A stretch of DNA of 64,000 nt from NCBI RefSeq assembly GCF_024713945.1, contig NC_134678.1:2542001-2606000 (forward strand). Reading direction: 5' to 3'. This DNA comes from Dermatophagoides farinae (taxonomy: Eukaryota > Arthropoda > Arachnida > Sarcoptiformes > Pyroglyphidae). The notes below the pieces were generated by a model. That model saw nothing but the letters and a program-made list of their open reading frames with translations, was not told the DNA's origin and made no database searches. Position 1 is the first letter of the stretch, and each line of letters opens with the position of its first letter. Below, in pieces: positions 12,001-24,400 of the stretch. Made by a program: the position numbers and the translations under genes.

Positions 12001-15000
12001 TCAAATTGGAAGCCATTGATTTTCACATTTCGAGCAAATTTTTTTATTTTGTTTCCCATTCACTACATAGTTATTTTTTGTTTTTGATTCTTTTTTTTTT
12101 GATAATCTTTTTTTACCATTCCATTTTATTTATTCTTGAAAAGAATAAATAATTTTCAAACAATTCATAACTACCATGACAGATTTAGGAAAAAAATGGA
12201 CAATTGATTGATTGATTTCATCATAATCAGATGAATTTGAATCAATTTTCAATACGATATGTTATCACAAAATTCATAGGTAAAGAAAAATCCATAACAA
12301 AAAACTCTCTCTGGCCAACTATTCGTTTTTAGTTATGTAAATATAGGTAAATGTATGTAGCTTTTTGTACATTAATTTTTTTTTCTTTGTCATTCATTAT
12401 TCGAAATCAAAAATGAAAGAGTGATAATCAAATCAAATAAATGAATTTTGAATCAAAAAAAAAAAAAAGAAAAATGCCATCTTTCTTCTAATCAGAACTT
12501 CTTTTTAGATGTATGTCTACGGTAGGGTTGCCAGATCGGCCAACGGATTGAGGACAAAAATCTTTTTTATTGGAAAACTCGCTTAATACAGTTTCTGAAA
12601 AGGAGGACATGTACTCTTGTCCTCCCTGGGTCTGGTATAATCCTAGTCTATGGTATATATTGCAAAGATTCATATCTTGTTTTTCTATGGCTCATCATTC
12701 AGTTTCTTGCTTTTATTTCACTCTTATGATTATTAAATCATCCTATCGAATCAATGATGATGATCGATAAATGTTTTTTCTCCCTCTAATTATTAAAAAT
12801 AGAAATGAAATAAGATGAAATCATAAACGTTCAGATATCTAATCAGACTTAAACCTAGCCAATTGAAAAAAAAATGTTTCAAATATGCAAAACATTGAAA
12901 AGTGTAGAATTTTAGGCCAGGTTTTAGGAAGGTTTAGGCCATAATTCTGAATTTACCAATTTGCTGATGGCCATGATGTTGTTGTGGATGATGATATAAC
13001 TGTTCCGATTGTTCTAATCCTAATGATTGATCAGCCGTTGCAGTTGATGTTGTTACGGTTGTTGTTGTCGTCAATGATTGTGTTGATGATGTTTGATGAT
13101 GAGGTATAACAGATTGCTGTTGATTATCGGTGTTAATTTGATGATGATGGTGATGTTGTTGCTGTAACATTAAATTTTCCCGATCAATACCATCACCACC
13201 ACCACCACCACTATTATGACCACCATTTGAATCACCAGTTTGTTGTTCTTGATGATGGTGTTGATATAAGCTAGTATCATCACTTGAAAGACATGGATTC
13301 ATCGATTCGATGTTAGGAACGGTTATATTCTGATGTTGTTGTTGTTGTTGTGATTTATCATCATGATTTATCTGTGTTTGCTGTTGTTGTTGATTATGAT
13401 GATGATGTAATCTTATATCCGAATCACTACTGTAGCCTAATCAATTGAAATTAAGTTATTATTATATGAAGATGAATCTAATTTTGAATGAAACTTACAA
13501 TCATATAAATTAGTAGGAATCATGGCATTGAGCAATTGATTTGTATCATCATCTTGGTTAGCCACTGAAGATGATGATAATGATGTTATGGTCGATGTAG
13601 ATGACGATGATGATAATAATTGTTGTGGAATAGACGTTGTTGTATTTGTTGGCTGATATGATTGAGCTGAACCTGATGTCGATGAGAAAGTTGATGTCGT
13701 TGAAGCCGATTGTGGATGCGATTGTTGAAGATGAAGTTGCCTTTCAATATCTTTATCAGATAAGTGATGTAAATGTAGCTGCTGCTGTTGCTGCTGCTCA
13801 GGAAATTTATGAGATTCCATCATTGTCGTATCTATTGCTACATTAGCGATATCATAGTAAACAAAAAAAAAATTTCATTCATTTTCAACATTCTTTGAAA
13901 CATACCTGAAGCTATGTATTCACTATTACTCTGATCATTATTTCCCATTTGCTGATAATGATGATGATGGTGATGATGATGACCCGTTGTTGACAAAGTA
14001 TTTACTGTTGTCGTCGATGATGTTAGAGATGATAAAGATGATTGCTGTTGTTGCTGCGGTTGCATTGGATCTGTAACGACCATCATTGCTGCCGTTATTT
14101 CATCATTAGTTATCGTGTGAATGGATGTTGTTTCTGTTGAACCTAATAAACCCACATTGACATTTCTCATTTCTTGTTGCTGTTGATGCGTTCCAATACA
14201 TGAAGATGATGATTCTTCATGGACAGCGGCAACATCAGTAGCAGCACAGGAAATGTTTTCACAGCTTGATGTTGTCGTCATTAAAGGATTATTATTACTA
14301 TCATTTGCCATCATAAATGTTTCTGGTTGTTTATTTGGTTGATTTGGATTTTGATACTGATGTTGTTGTTGATGATGATCATTTCCTACAATCGTATTAT
14401 TAATGCTAGTACCGCTAACATTCTTTCCATTTCCATTCATACGATCAAACGGTTGTTGTTGTTGTTGCGATTGTGATTGTGTGACATAATTATCATTACA
14501 ACCACCACCACCAACAACAACATTACCGTTATTGCTGATTTCGGAAATTTTTGAAATGGTTTCATTAAACTGAGAATGATGATGCTGCTGCGTTTGTTGA
14601 AGTTGTTGATGTTCATAGGAAGATGTTGGCAGCGGTTGTTGCGACATTGAACTTTGATTTTGATGATGAATATGATGATGCTACGATTAAACAAATAATT
14701 AGTGAAAAAGAATAGAATTCAATGTCATTAGTTCACTCTTGATTTATGTGAATCATACCTGAGTGGATCCTAATTCATTTATAGTCGTTGTTATTGATGT
14801 CGCTTCTATCGTCGTCGTCGTCGTTGTTGTTGTAGCTGTCGGTGGCGATGTTGTTGCCACTGTTGAATAATAATCAATTTTTGTAGAAAAACTATTATCT
14901 TGGATTGTATTCAACCTGTTGTCACCACCATCATCATTGTTGTTATCATTACCAGTATTATTATCATTATTAGACAAATTTGTTGTATGATGAACAATGT

Positions 15001-15901
15001 CTGAATTATTATTATCGTCTTCGGGCAACTGTCCAACAACTGTTGACAAAATATCGGGCGTCGTTTCCTCAAGCAAAACCATTGATGATGGATCAAATAA
15101 AAGATAATCGTTGCCTGTTGTTGTTATTGATGATGATGATAATGATTGCTGTGTATGATGATGATTATTATTATTTTCGTTATTATCCGTATCAATACTG
15201 GTCACTACAGTTGTATGAATATTGCTTTGCTGCTGTTGTTGGATATAAAGATCCACTTCACTTGTCTTTGACGTATTATGCTGAGGATGATGATGATGAT
15301 GTGACAACGAAGACGATGATGATGATGACAAGGATGACGATGCAAATGAATGATGAGACAAAAGATCTTGTTCGGATCTTGGTTGTTGTTCTAGATTAAT
15401 AAAACTTAATATAGGATCCGTATTCGTATCTAATTGTTGATGATGATTGATAGCATCTTTTGATTGTTGTTTTTGACAATTATTATCATTAATTATAATT
15501 GAAGAATTTGTCTGCTTATAGGTCGAATGTGATGGTAAATTTGAATCAAATAAATATTCCGAATAATCTTCAATATGACCGGATGGAAATGGTTCAGTTT
15601 CAGTATTATTATCCGTTATTGTTGTTGTTGTGGCCACTGCCGTTGTTTGGCCAATTACAGCACCATCATTATCATTTTCATCATCGTTTCCAACTATACG
15701 TATTAGACGTGCACCTAAACCTTCTAAAGTTTTTTGCTGTACAATCGTTTCGTCGACTTCTTTCACGATAATTTGTTGATTCGTCGTTTCGTTAACTCTT
15801 TCTTTTTCTTTTTCTTCTTCACTTCTTGTACTATGCTCATCACTATGACCCAATGTATTGTATATTATTGTATCCGCTGTTGTTGTCGGTAAATTAGACA
15901 T
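8130..15901 (-). CDS. large Gln/Ser/Thr-rich protein with five C-terminal C2H2 zinc fingers, probable transcription factor
   Basis: Eleven exons on the minus strand: 15901-14759, 14680-13906, 13837-13499, 13436-12957, 11651-11305, 11223-10434, 10362-9784, 9717-8935, 8878-8646, 8566-8459, 8402-8130. They sum to 5850 nt (1949 residues) with frame kept at every junction. The first 1750 residues are low-complexity Gln, Ser, Thr, Asn and His runs, typical of arthropod transactivation regions, with an acidic N-terminal part ([11 protein letters not shown]). Five fingers follow at about 1766-1898: CSICHKN.., CEICNSRF.., CEICDKRF.., CTICHKKF.. and CESCGKGF.., most joined by canonical TGEKPF-type linkers, so DNA binding is likely. 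Fingers 3 and 4 are interrupted by introns. The only large intron (12956-11652, 1305 nt) contains CA repeats and a hairpin element. Start: first ATG after an in-frame TGA. I cannot name an orthologue; the function is inferred from the fingers only. Confidence 0.85.
11972..12000. repeat. (CA)n microsatellite
   Basis: Uninterrupted 29-bp AC tract inside intron 4 of the zinc-finger gene. Confidence 0.95.
12523..12660. mobile_element. possible transposable-element remnant with hairpin
   Basis: This segment starts tagggttgccagatcgg and is less AT-rich than its surroundings. It contains an 8-bp perfect inverted repeat (ggaggaca at 12602-12609, tgtcctcc at 12618-12625) around an 8-nt loop. The composition change and hairpin suggest an inserted element or a structured intronic motif. 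No target-site duplication or transposase was identified. Confidence 0.3.
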
Positions 15902-18900
15902 AGGTGTAACAACAACAAAGCGTCGTTTATTAAACGATCAATTATTATTGGGCCAATTTTTTTTTATTATTATTGATGAAAAGAATCAATATGAACAATA
16001 AAAATCTAAAAAATCAAAAAAAAAAATTAAAAATGAAAATCAATAAATTAATTCTTAATTCAATGAAAATTATTCAAAATTCTATCGGTCTTCTGCTGGA
16101 TTATTAGCAAAAAAATTGCAAAAGACAAACAAACAAACACATAAATCACCAATTAGTTTTTTTTAATTATTCAATTAGTGCAATTTCGTTTGGTAACTGG
16201 TCATTGAAGATAAATAAGTCAATATGGCCAACAAAAACAACAACAATCTTATCATCATTATCATATACAATCAATAAGTTTGAAAAAAAAAATTTCTTAA
16301 CAAAAACAAAAAAAATCTTTATTTCAACCACACTACTAACATGTTAACGCACATTTTTTTTTCTTTATTTCGTATCTTACTCAACTAAAGTGTGAAACTA
16401 GAGAAAAAAAATAACAGTAAAAAACAGACAGCAAACGAAGATAAACGAACATTTTGTAATTGGTTTCGTAATGTCATAGCAAGTTGTTTGTCTGTGTGTG
16501 CGTGTGTGTGTTATGTAAATGGGAAAAATCCTTAGTTTTCAGTTTCTCTTTCTCTCTTTTACTGTTTTGAGGTCATTTTTTTTTTTTTTTTATTCTCTTC
16601 AGCTCCATTTTTATTGGCGAGATGCTCACGAATGAAAATGTAAGGCAATAAATTTGAAATGGTAAAACAAAACAAAACAAAAAAAAATCCAAAAGATAGT
16701 ATTTCGGCATGGAAATATAAAAAACGACCAAAATTCACTAGAATTGTAAAATGAACAAAGAATAAAGCAAAAAAAAAACTGTATGTGCGTGTCAGAATTA
16801 ACAATCGGTTTATTATTCTTCGTTGAGAGAAAAAGAGAGAAAAAAACAGGCACTATTTTGAGAACCTCTCAAGAAGAATGAACAGCATTTTACAGAGAAT
16901 ATTTTTGCCTTTTTATTTTTGAATTATTAATATGAAAAAAATTCTTTAAATCACATAATAAAGTATAGTTGTATTGAAATGAAATGATTCCTAGAATAAA
17001 CTCATCGAAAGACGCGTGATGATCAGGTCAGTATACATATAGTTATGAATGACCAAATATTTGACGATAAAAAAAAAGATGAAACAAACAATGTTTTTAT
17101 CGATGCAAAAAAAAATCATATTAAATTGGGATTAATCGATTAGAAATTGAAATGATTTTTTGTTTTACATATTGATCTATTTTTTCTATGTATTAAAATA
17201 TCTGGTGCGGTTTTTTTCCATTTTTTCTCTTTCGTAGACAAACTATACATACAATATGGTTCAATACCGGAAAAATTTACAAAAAAAACGACTATTTGAC
17301 AAAAAAAAGAGGAACGAAATTATTATGTATATATTGAACAAAAAGAAAACAATTAGAAAATGAAAGTCTGAATGAAAAGTTTTTTTTTCTAGTTTCAGTT
17401 AAATATTTCAAGGTTATTTTCATGAAATAGTAAAAATAATATTAACAAAACGGAATGGACAAAGATGGATCTCACTGACTTTTTAATTTCAATTCATTCA
17501 TCATTTATTCATGATTGATTAATCCGTTGATTTGCATTTTTTTTTCTATCTTACTTCTTGAGGATAAATAAATGAATTTTTTTTTTTGATCAGTTTAAAA
17601 AATGATTTTATAGATAAAAATCTTTCTCAATTCAATCTCTCTCTCTCTCTCTCTCACTCGTGTTTTTTGATGTTTTATTTTTTACATTTGTTTGTATTTC
17701 ATAAACAAAAAAAAATCAAACGAACGAACGAACAAACCGGACCAGTCAAGATAATGAATGTGATTTTTTGATTCAATTTCACAAGATCATTTTACACGGC
17801 TAATTATTGAATATATGTTCCAAAAATATTCGTCTTCGAAATGATTTTCTATTTTCTTTTGATTTTTTTTCTACTGATTGCCAAAAAAATGACGGTAAGA
17901 TCAAAAACAAAAACAAATAGAGCGCAAATGAATTGTGACAAATGTTGCAAAAAATCAAATTGAATGAATGCAAAGTATAGTGAGATAGAGCTGAAAAGAA
18001 AGGAAAAAAATCACAGATATGATGAAAGAATAAAATGTTTTTTTTTCGTGATGCATGTGAATGATTGGCTCAGATTTGTCGTTCAACAAAATGTTCGAAG
18101 ACAAAAAAAAAGAATTCAATTCTTTTTTTTCCTATCGGAATTTGTTTGAAATAAAAAATTTTGACGTTGATTTTTTCCGCACAATAAAAACAAGAAGAAC
18201 AAAAAAAATTGAGTGATCGATGTGATCTACTTATACTAATCGGTTCAATAATCGACTGATGATTTTGTGATGTTGAAGTATGATCCTTACATTTTCGTAA
18301 TAATTTTAATGATGATGATTCAAGCAGTAGTTTAATGTTGATGACGACGATGACAGTTATAGGTTTATTTTGCTTCAATTCTTTTCTTCTTTGTTTTTTT
18401 TTGTTCAAAAATAGCAAATCAAATGCAACTCAACAACCGAGAAGAAAAATTAGAGATGATGATGAATCGTGATTGAATAGAATTCTTTGGAATCTAATTC
18501 TTAAAAGAATCGATCGTTTTTTCAATATGTCTACATGTGTGTGATGGCTTATAATTTTATTTTCAATTCTTCATTCTTCGCATATCAAAGATCTAGGAAA
18601 ATTTTTCACTGACAATGACAGTGTACATACATAGAGAATTTTGATGATAATACAATCAAACAAAAAAAAAAGAAAAAAGATTTTCGAATATGAATGTGTC
18701 ACTGTTTTTTTCCAGTCTAAATAACTAATTTCATTATTTCAACAAAAAATCACTATTGTCGAGCACCGATTAGTTCGCACAAAGAATAATAATATGATGA
18801 AAATATTATGAATCATATGAAGAATTTTAAATTTCAGCATGGGATGATTTATTTAAAAATTGATGATAATTTGTAGCAATTGAATCTGAAGCATATACCT

Positions 18901-20370
18901 GTATATGGCTGAAATTAGAGAAAAGAAACAAAACTAATTATGAAGAATCAATTTTAAAATAAATCCATTGTATCCATTCAATCTCAAACATCATAATCAT
19001 CGATAACAATGGGGAAAAAAAAGGTTCAACGAAGAATTATTATTATTTCTTCAAGGTCAATTACAATAATGAGTACTGGGTATAGAGAATGATTTTTTTT
19101 TTTGGAAAAAAAAGAATATGATGCCAAATTGAAGCTATGATTAATCATTATTATTGTATTGATAACATCAACAACATTCATCAATCACTGTGTATACTGT
19201 AAAAACAAACAAACGAAACGAAACGAAACGAAACATAATGGATTTAAATTAGATAAAAATGTTGATGAATTGAAACCTGAAAAAAAGTATAAAATACATT
19301 GATATAAAAAATTGATGACAAAAAAAACAATAGAATTGTCAGGAATTTTTTTTTGTTTTGTTTCTTTAAAGAAACTATTTTCCTACACACACAGGGATTA
19401 AATTAAAAAAAAAAAATTTTCCCATTTCCATCGTTTTGATAATGAATCTATTTTCAGTTTCATTTTTCATTTTATCGACAGCCAACTTTAGGATCATGGT
19501 CATTTCTTTAACTTCCATTTTATTTTTATTTTTTTTTTCTTTCATTTGCGACATTTCGTTGTCATCAAAATTGTTAAGTGTCTGAAATAGGTCCATACAA
19601 ACAGCAACAACAACAACAAAAATCTCTTCCAATCACTGACTTTGATAATGATAGATGCCATAGCTGGAGGTCCTCAAGGACAGGACGCCATTCTATATAT
19701 CTCAATATTGCTCGTTCGCTCTTTTTTTCCAATTAATCAATCAGCCAGTCAAGCTTAACGGTCTCTTTATTATCTTCAACAATTTATTTATTTTTTTTCT
19801 AACAATTTCACAATTTACAAACTTGGTCATATTGTGTTAGATCAAAATGTAGAAATTGGAAAAAAAATTGAGAATTTTATTTGAGTGTTTCTGTGTGTGG
19901 ACATTTAAAAAAAAATCACTGGAGAAATCAAAGTCAAGCAAAAATATTTATTAATATTGTGAATCTATAAATTGACGGGCAAAAAATAAAGAAAAATCCA
20001 TAATCAATAGCCATAAGAAATATTGTCAACACCACCAACACCACACACACATAAGTCATTTACAATTCAATCATCCATCACCAATACTTCGGAAATAGTC
20101 TTAATGATAAAGAAAGGGGAAAAAAATTTGACAATGGAAACAAAAAAAAAACATCACTATGCAATGTTATGATGATGAGCAATGATGCATTTCGAGAATT
20201 ATTTGCCATCATCATGATTAAACATAATCACAAAATTTGATCAAAACGCAAACGAAAGTCTAATTGATGATGATGATCGATTGGCAATGAAGGTCGAAAA
20301 ATTCATCCCCTTTATAAGGTGGGGAAGCTAGCAAAAAAAAAAAATATGAAAAATATGGATGATATAAAAA

Positions 20371-20559
20371 TTAGAAAATCACAAAAAAACCTGCCATCAT
20401 CAGTTGATTTTTTTCTGACTTGGAAAATGAAATAAAAATGAACAATTTTTTTCCATTTTCTAATTCAGAAATCGGAATTTGAAACTGGCCAATTAAATGA
20501 TCATTATGAAGATGATGATTGCGTAATCGAAAATATATTCCATCATCAAACATAAACAA
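20371..20559 (-). other. isolated ORF with weak C2-domain resemblance
   Basis: A 62-codon minus-strand frame includes NDHLIGQFQIPISELENGKK, which recalls the D-x-(L/I)-I-G-x-x-x-I-P-L-x-E-L strand pattern of C2 domains. It begins just after a stop without an ATG in a good context, and no partner exons were found. It may be a decayed exon or a coincidence. Confidence 0.12.
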
Positions 20560-21366
20560 TCAAAATGAATGGATCAATGACTGAATGGATGAATGAAAGA
20601 TCATAGACATCGACTATACAACAAACACATACATTTTACAAACATTTATCCGGTGCTATTATACTACTACATGTCAATAACAACAACGATAACAACATCA
20701 CACACGCACAGGAAATGTATAGGAATGGAAATTTTCAATTCTACTAAAAAAAAGCGATGATATATTCTCAAACCATGTGCCCAAACAAGTCATCAGTAAA
20801 ATCAAACAATCAACACTAGTAGAAAATTTTCTATAAATGAATTTTATTTCTAAATGGAATGGGAAATAACAAAATCATATATAATAATTTATTTATCATA
20901 AAACAAAACAAAACAAAAAAGAATTTTAAAAAAATCAATCAATCAATATTTATCTATACGAGAATCATTTTTCAATGCAAAATCCTTAACCTTTTTCCAC
21001 ATCATTTTTCATTGTCATTAATATAAGCGAATGATGCTGATGATGATGATTTGTTATCATTATAAAAAAAAATGAAAATATTTAACGGTTTAAGCAGATT
21101 CTTTTTTTTCTTACTATCCATCCATCCATCCATACCATTCTTTTCGATTCAATTCCATACACACACACAGTATGAACATTTTCTTTTTTTTCCATTTACA
21201 CTCACAAAACACACATTGCAAATCTTCATCAATGATGATGATGAAGATGATAAATAATAATAATAATAATGATATTGAAGGTGACTCTCATCCACTCTCA
21301 CTCTCTCTCTCTGTTTCTTTAACACATACAAATGTTCTTTCATTCATTTATTCCTTTCATTCTATA

Positions 21367-21368
<2 letters not shown>

Positions 21369-21400
<32 letters not shown>

Positions 21401-21416
21401 ACAACAACAACAACAA
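21369..21416. repeat. (CAT)n(CAA)n compound microsatellite
   Basis: About 48 bp of trinucleotide repeats that change from CAT to CAA. It produces a false Asp-rich ORF on the minus strand. Confidence 0.9.
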
Positions 21417-24400
21417 AATAACTAGCTACAAGGAGCAAGAAAAAAAAGCAGTAGCAATTGTGCGAAGAAAAAATTTTTTTAGGTTTTTGGCTACGAAAAC
21501 GGTAACCAAACAAAGAAAGGAAAAAAAATTCAAAAATCACCCTCATAATTGTAACCGGAATAATTTTTGTTTGTTTGTTTGTTTTTATTAGATTTATTTT
21601 TCTTCTGGCCTACACAAACTACACAACAACCACAACATACACATTATTATTATTATCTATATTTTCAATGCATTCATTATATTAGAAACAAAACAAAAAA
21701 AATATTCTACACATTTTGCTGACGCGTTCGTTAAGTGTTCATACAAGTTTGGCTCAGAATGAGAATTGGAATTAAAAAAAAAAATTAAAAATGATGAAGA
21801 ATTATAATCGGCTTTAGTTTCTTTTCATAATCTTTTTTTTTGTTCTTTCATTTTGTCTGCAATGTATAGGTTCTAAATATTATGATCTGTATATATCAAC
21901 GGTGAATGCAATATATGAAAGAAACAAAAAAAAAAAAAAAAGAAATATCAAACCGAATCCAAGAAATATTCTGAGAAAAAAAAAATCATTTCAATTATGG
22001 GGCAATTTTTTTTTCCTTGCAAACATTTTTTTTCTCTCAATTCGAGGAAAAAAAACGAAAGTCTTTTTGGTCGATGGAATCTTCTTTTTCTACCTTTCTC
22101 TTTTTTTCTTCATATATATATATATATTGAAAGAAATTAACAATTGTGAATCCAGATTCGACCTCGGTTGTACTTGGTGTTGTTGATTTTATATTCAATG
22201 AAATAGCTTGTTTAAAAAAAAAATCACTAACGTTTCCTCATTTATGACTAAATAAAATTTTCTATTTCGAAAAAAAATTTGTCATTTTTTTTCACTGCCA
22301 TGATCATCATCATCATCATCATCATCTTGATCAAACCATCAACCATTCAACAACAACAACAACAACAACAACAAACGAAACATAATTTGAAAAAGAAATG
22401 AAACAATAAAAAAAACAAAAAATAAAATAAAATAAAAACACTACTTGACATAATCGGTTTGATTTTTTACAAAGCACTTTCTCTCTCTCTCTCTCTCTCT
22501 GGTAGCTATCGCACATCAACATTCAGTAGTAGAATTCCATTTTTATATTCATACTACCATAATATCTACAAAAAAAATCCATATATTCCTTAAATACAAA
22601 CATTGATGCCAATATTATAATTCATAAATATGCCTAGGGTTTTGTTCATGGCACCATTATAGAAAAACAATACAAGAATGAAAGAATGAGATGATTTGTG
22701 GCAATGTTTAAAAATGAACATTTGAATTTTCTTTTTTTTTTACACCTCTATTTTAGATTCAACAATTTTAAATTGGAAAACAAATAGGAAAAAGGAAAAA
22801 AACCATTTTTATGATAAGATGAAAGATAGACCGTTTAATGTGGAAATAGAGAGAGAGAGAGAGAAAGAGAAATGAAAATAACTGGATTCTTAAGAAATGA
22901 AATTTTCTCCTTTCCTCTTTTTTTCTATCCTTCTCTATCGTTTTTTCCCTGTGTGTGTGTGTGTGTGTTCAATTCGCAACATTGGCCATGATGTGTGTTC
23001 GATTGAATATATAATGTGCGTGTGTGTGTGTGTGTGTGTGTGTATGGTTGATCATCTGGTGATGATTGACCATGGCAATGAAAATTTTTTTATAATCATT
23101 TTTCTGTATCCAAAACAACTCCAAAAAAAATCATTATCATTATCATTCATGTTTAAGACAATTTTTTTTGTGTTAGCTTAAGCAAAACAAACATAATGTG
23201 GTGTATCAAAAGCAAAAAAAAAAGACTGGCTCAAAATTATGACAAAAGGATGTATTTAAAAATAAACAAAAACTTACCATTAATTAATAATATGAATCCA
23301 TCATTAACACACACATGAATTGCTGATTGATGGTGGTGATGATTATTATTGAAAATTTTGTAGAAAAAAAACAAACAAACCAAATACATTTGTTGTTATA
23401 GTCGTCGTCGTCGTCGTTTTTTCTCTTTAGGTTATGTGAAAGTTCAAACATATGAAAACATCTGATATAGAAGAATCGTTAACATAATCAAACTCATCAT
23501 CATCATCATCATCTTCCCTTCAAACATAACATTACAATAGGTAATAATAATGATTTAATATTAAAGCATCACAATTTATCAAGGGAAAAAAATCTTCGAT
23601 CACAATAGCATATATATATATATATAGACACTTTCATAACAATCAAAACTATATCACAACACAATGATGTACTAAACACAAATGATGACCTCGTTTTAGA
23701 TTATATTGGAGGTTGACCATTAGAATTCATTAATTTGATCCAATGTGGTGGATTCTTTATTGAAATTTGATTTTGGTCAAATCAATTGAAAAACTTTGAT
23801 TATCGATTTCAATAATATATTCTAGTTGAACATGACGGAAATATTTATTTATTTTTCTTTTTTTCAACAACAACAATAACAACAAAACGACAAAAACAAA
23901 ATGAACAACCAACAAAAAAAAAGAAAGAACAGAAAACAAAAAAAAACAAAAACAAAGAGGATAAGAAAAAAATGCGACAAGACTTGTGAAACACAATTGA
24001 TAATAGGATTCACGGGAGTGAATAAAAAAAATGAACGAAAAAAAAAACAACAAACGCCAACGACAATAAGGAGTGATGAAGGAAATTTTTTTTTTTTTTT
24101 TTTTTTGATGGAAATCACAATACATACACACACACACACACCAGATATCATGAAATTGAGAGACGTTAGTGTTGGTGATGATGGTGTTATTGTTGATAGT
24201 GATGGTTATAGGATTTTTTTTTGTGTTTGTGTGTGTTTATGGGGGGGGGATTAAAGGAAATAGGATAGGACCAAATTGAAGATCATCAAAATGGATTGGG
24301 TTTTTCTTGTCTTTTTTTTCGATTTCGAATGTTTTTGTTGTTGTTGATTTCGGGTCGGATAAACACACATACACACACCACCGACGCCAACGTAGTCGTC

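Larger units (their letters stand above)
11652..12956 (-). other. long intron 4 of the zinc-finger gene
   Basis: A 1305-nt intron (GTAAAT...ATATAG), by far the longest of this gene. It contains two CA/GT tracts, of which 11972-12000 is the longer, and a locally GC-richer segment at about 12523-12660 with a hairpin. No exon was seen in it. Confidence 0.6.

Noticed and set aside
14980-15399. 139-codon plus-strand ORF
   Set aside because: Antisense shadow of the first zinc-finger coding exon.
19669-19680. gtcctcaaggac palindrome
   Set aside because: A short isolated palindrome with no partner copies or transcription context.
21369-21416. Regular short repeats that could suggest a CRISPR-like array
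   Set aside because: Plain trinucleotide microsatellite without spacers, in a eukaryotic genome.
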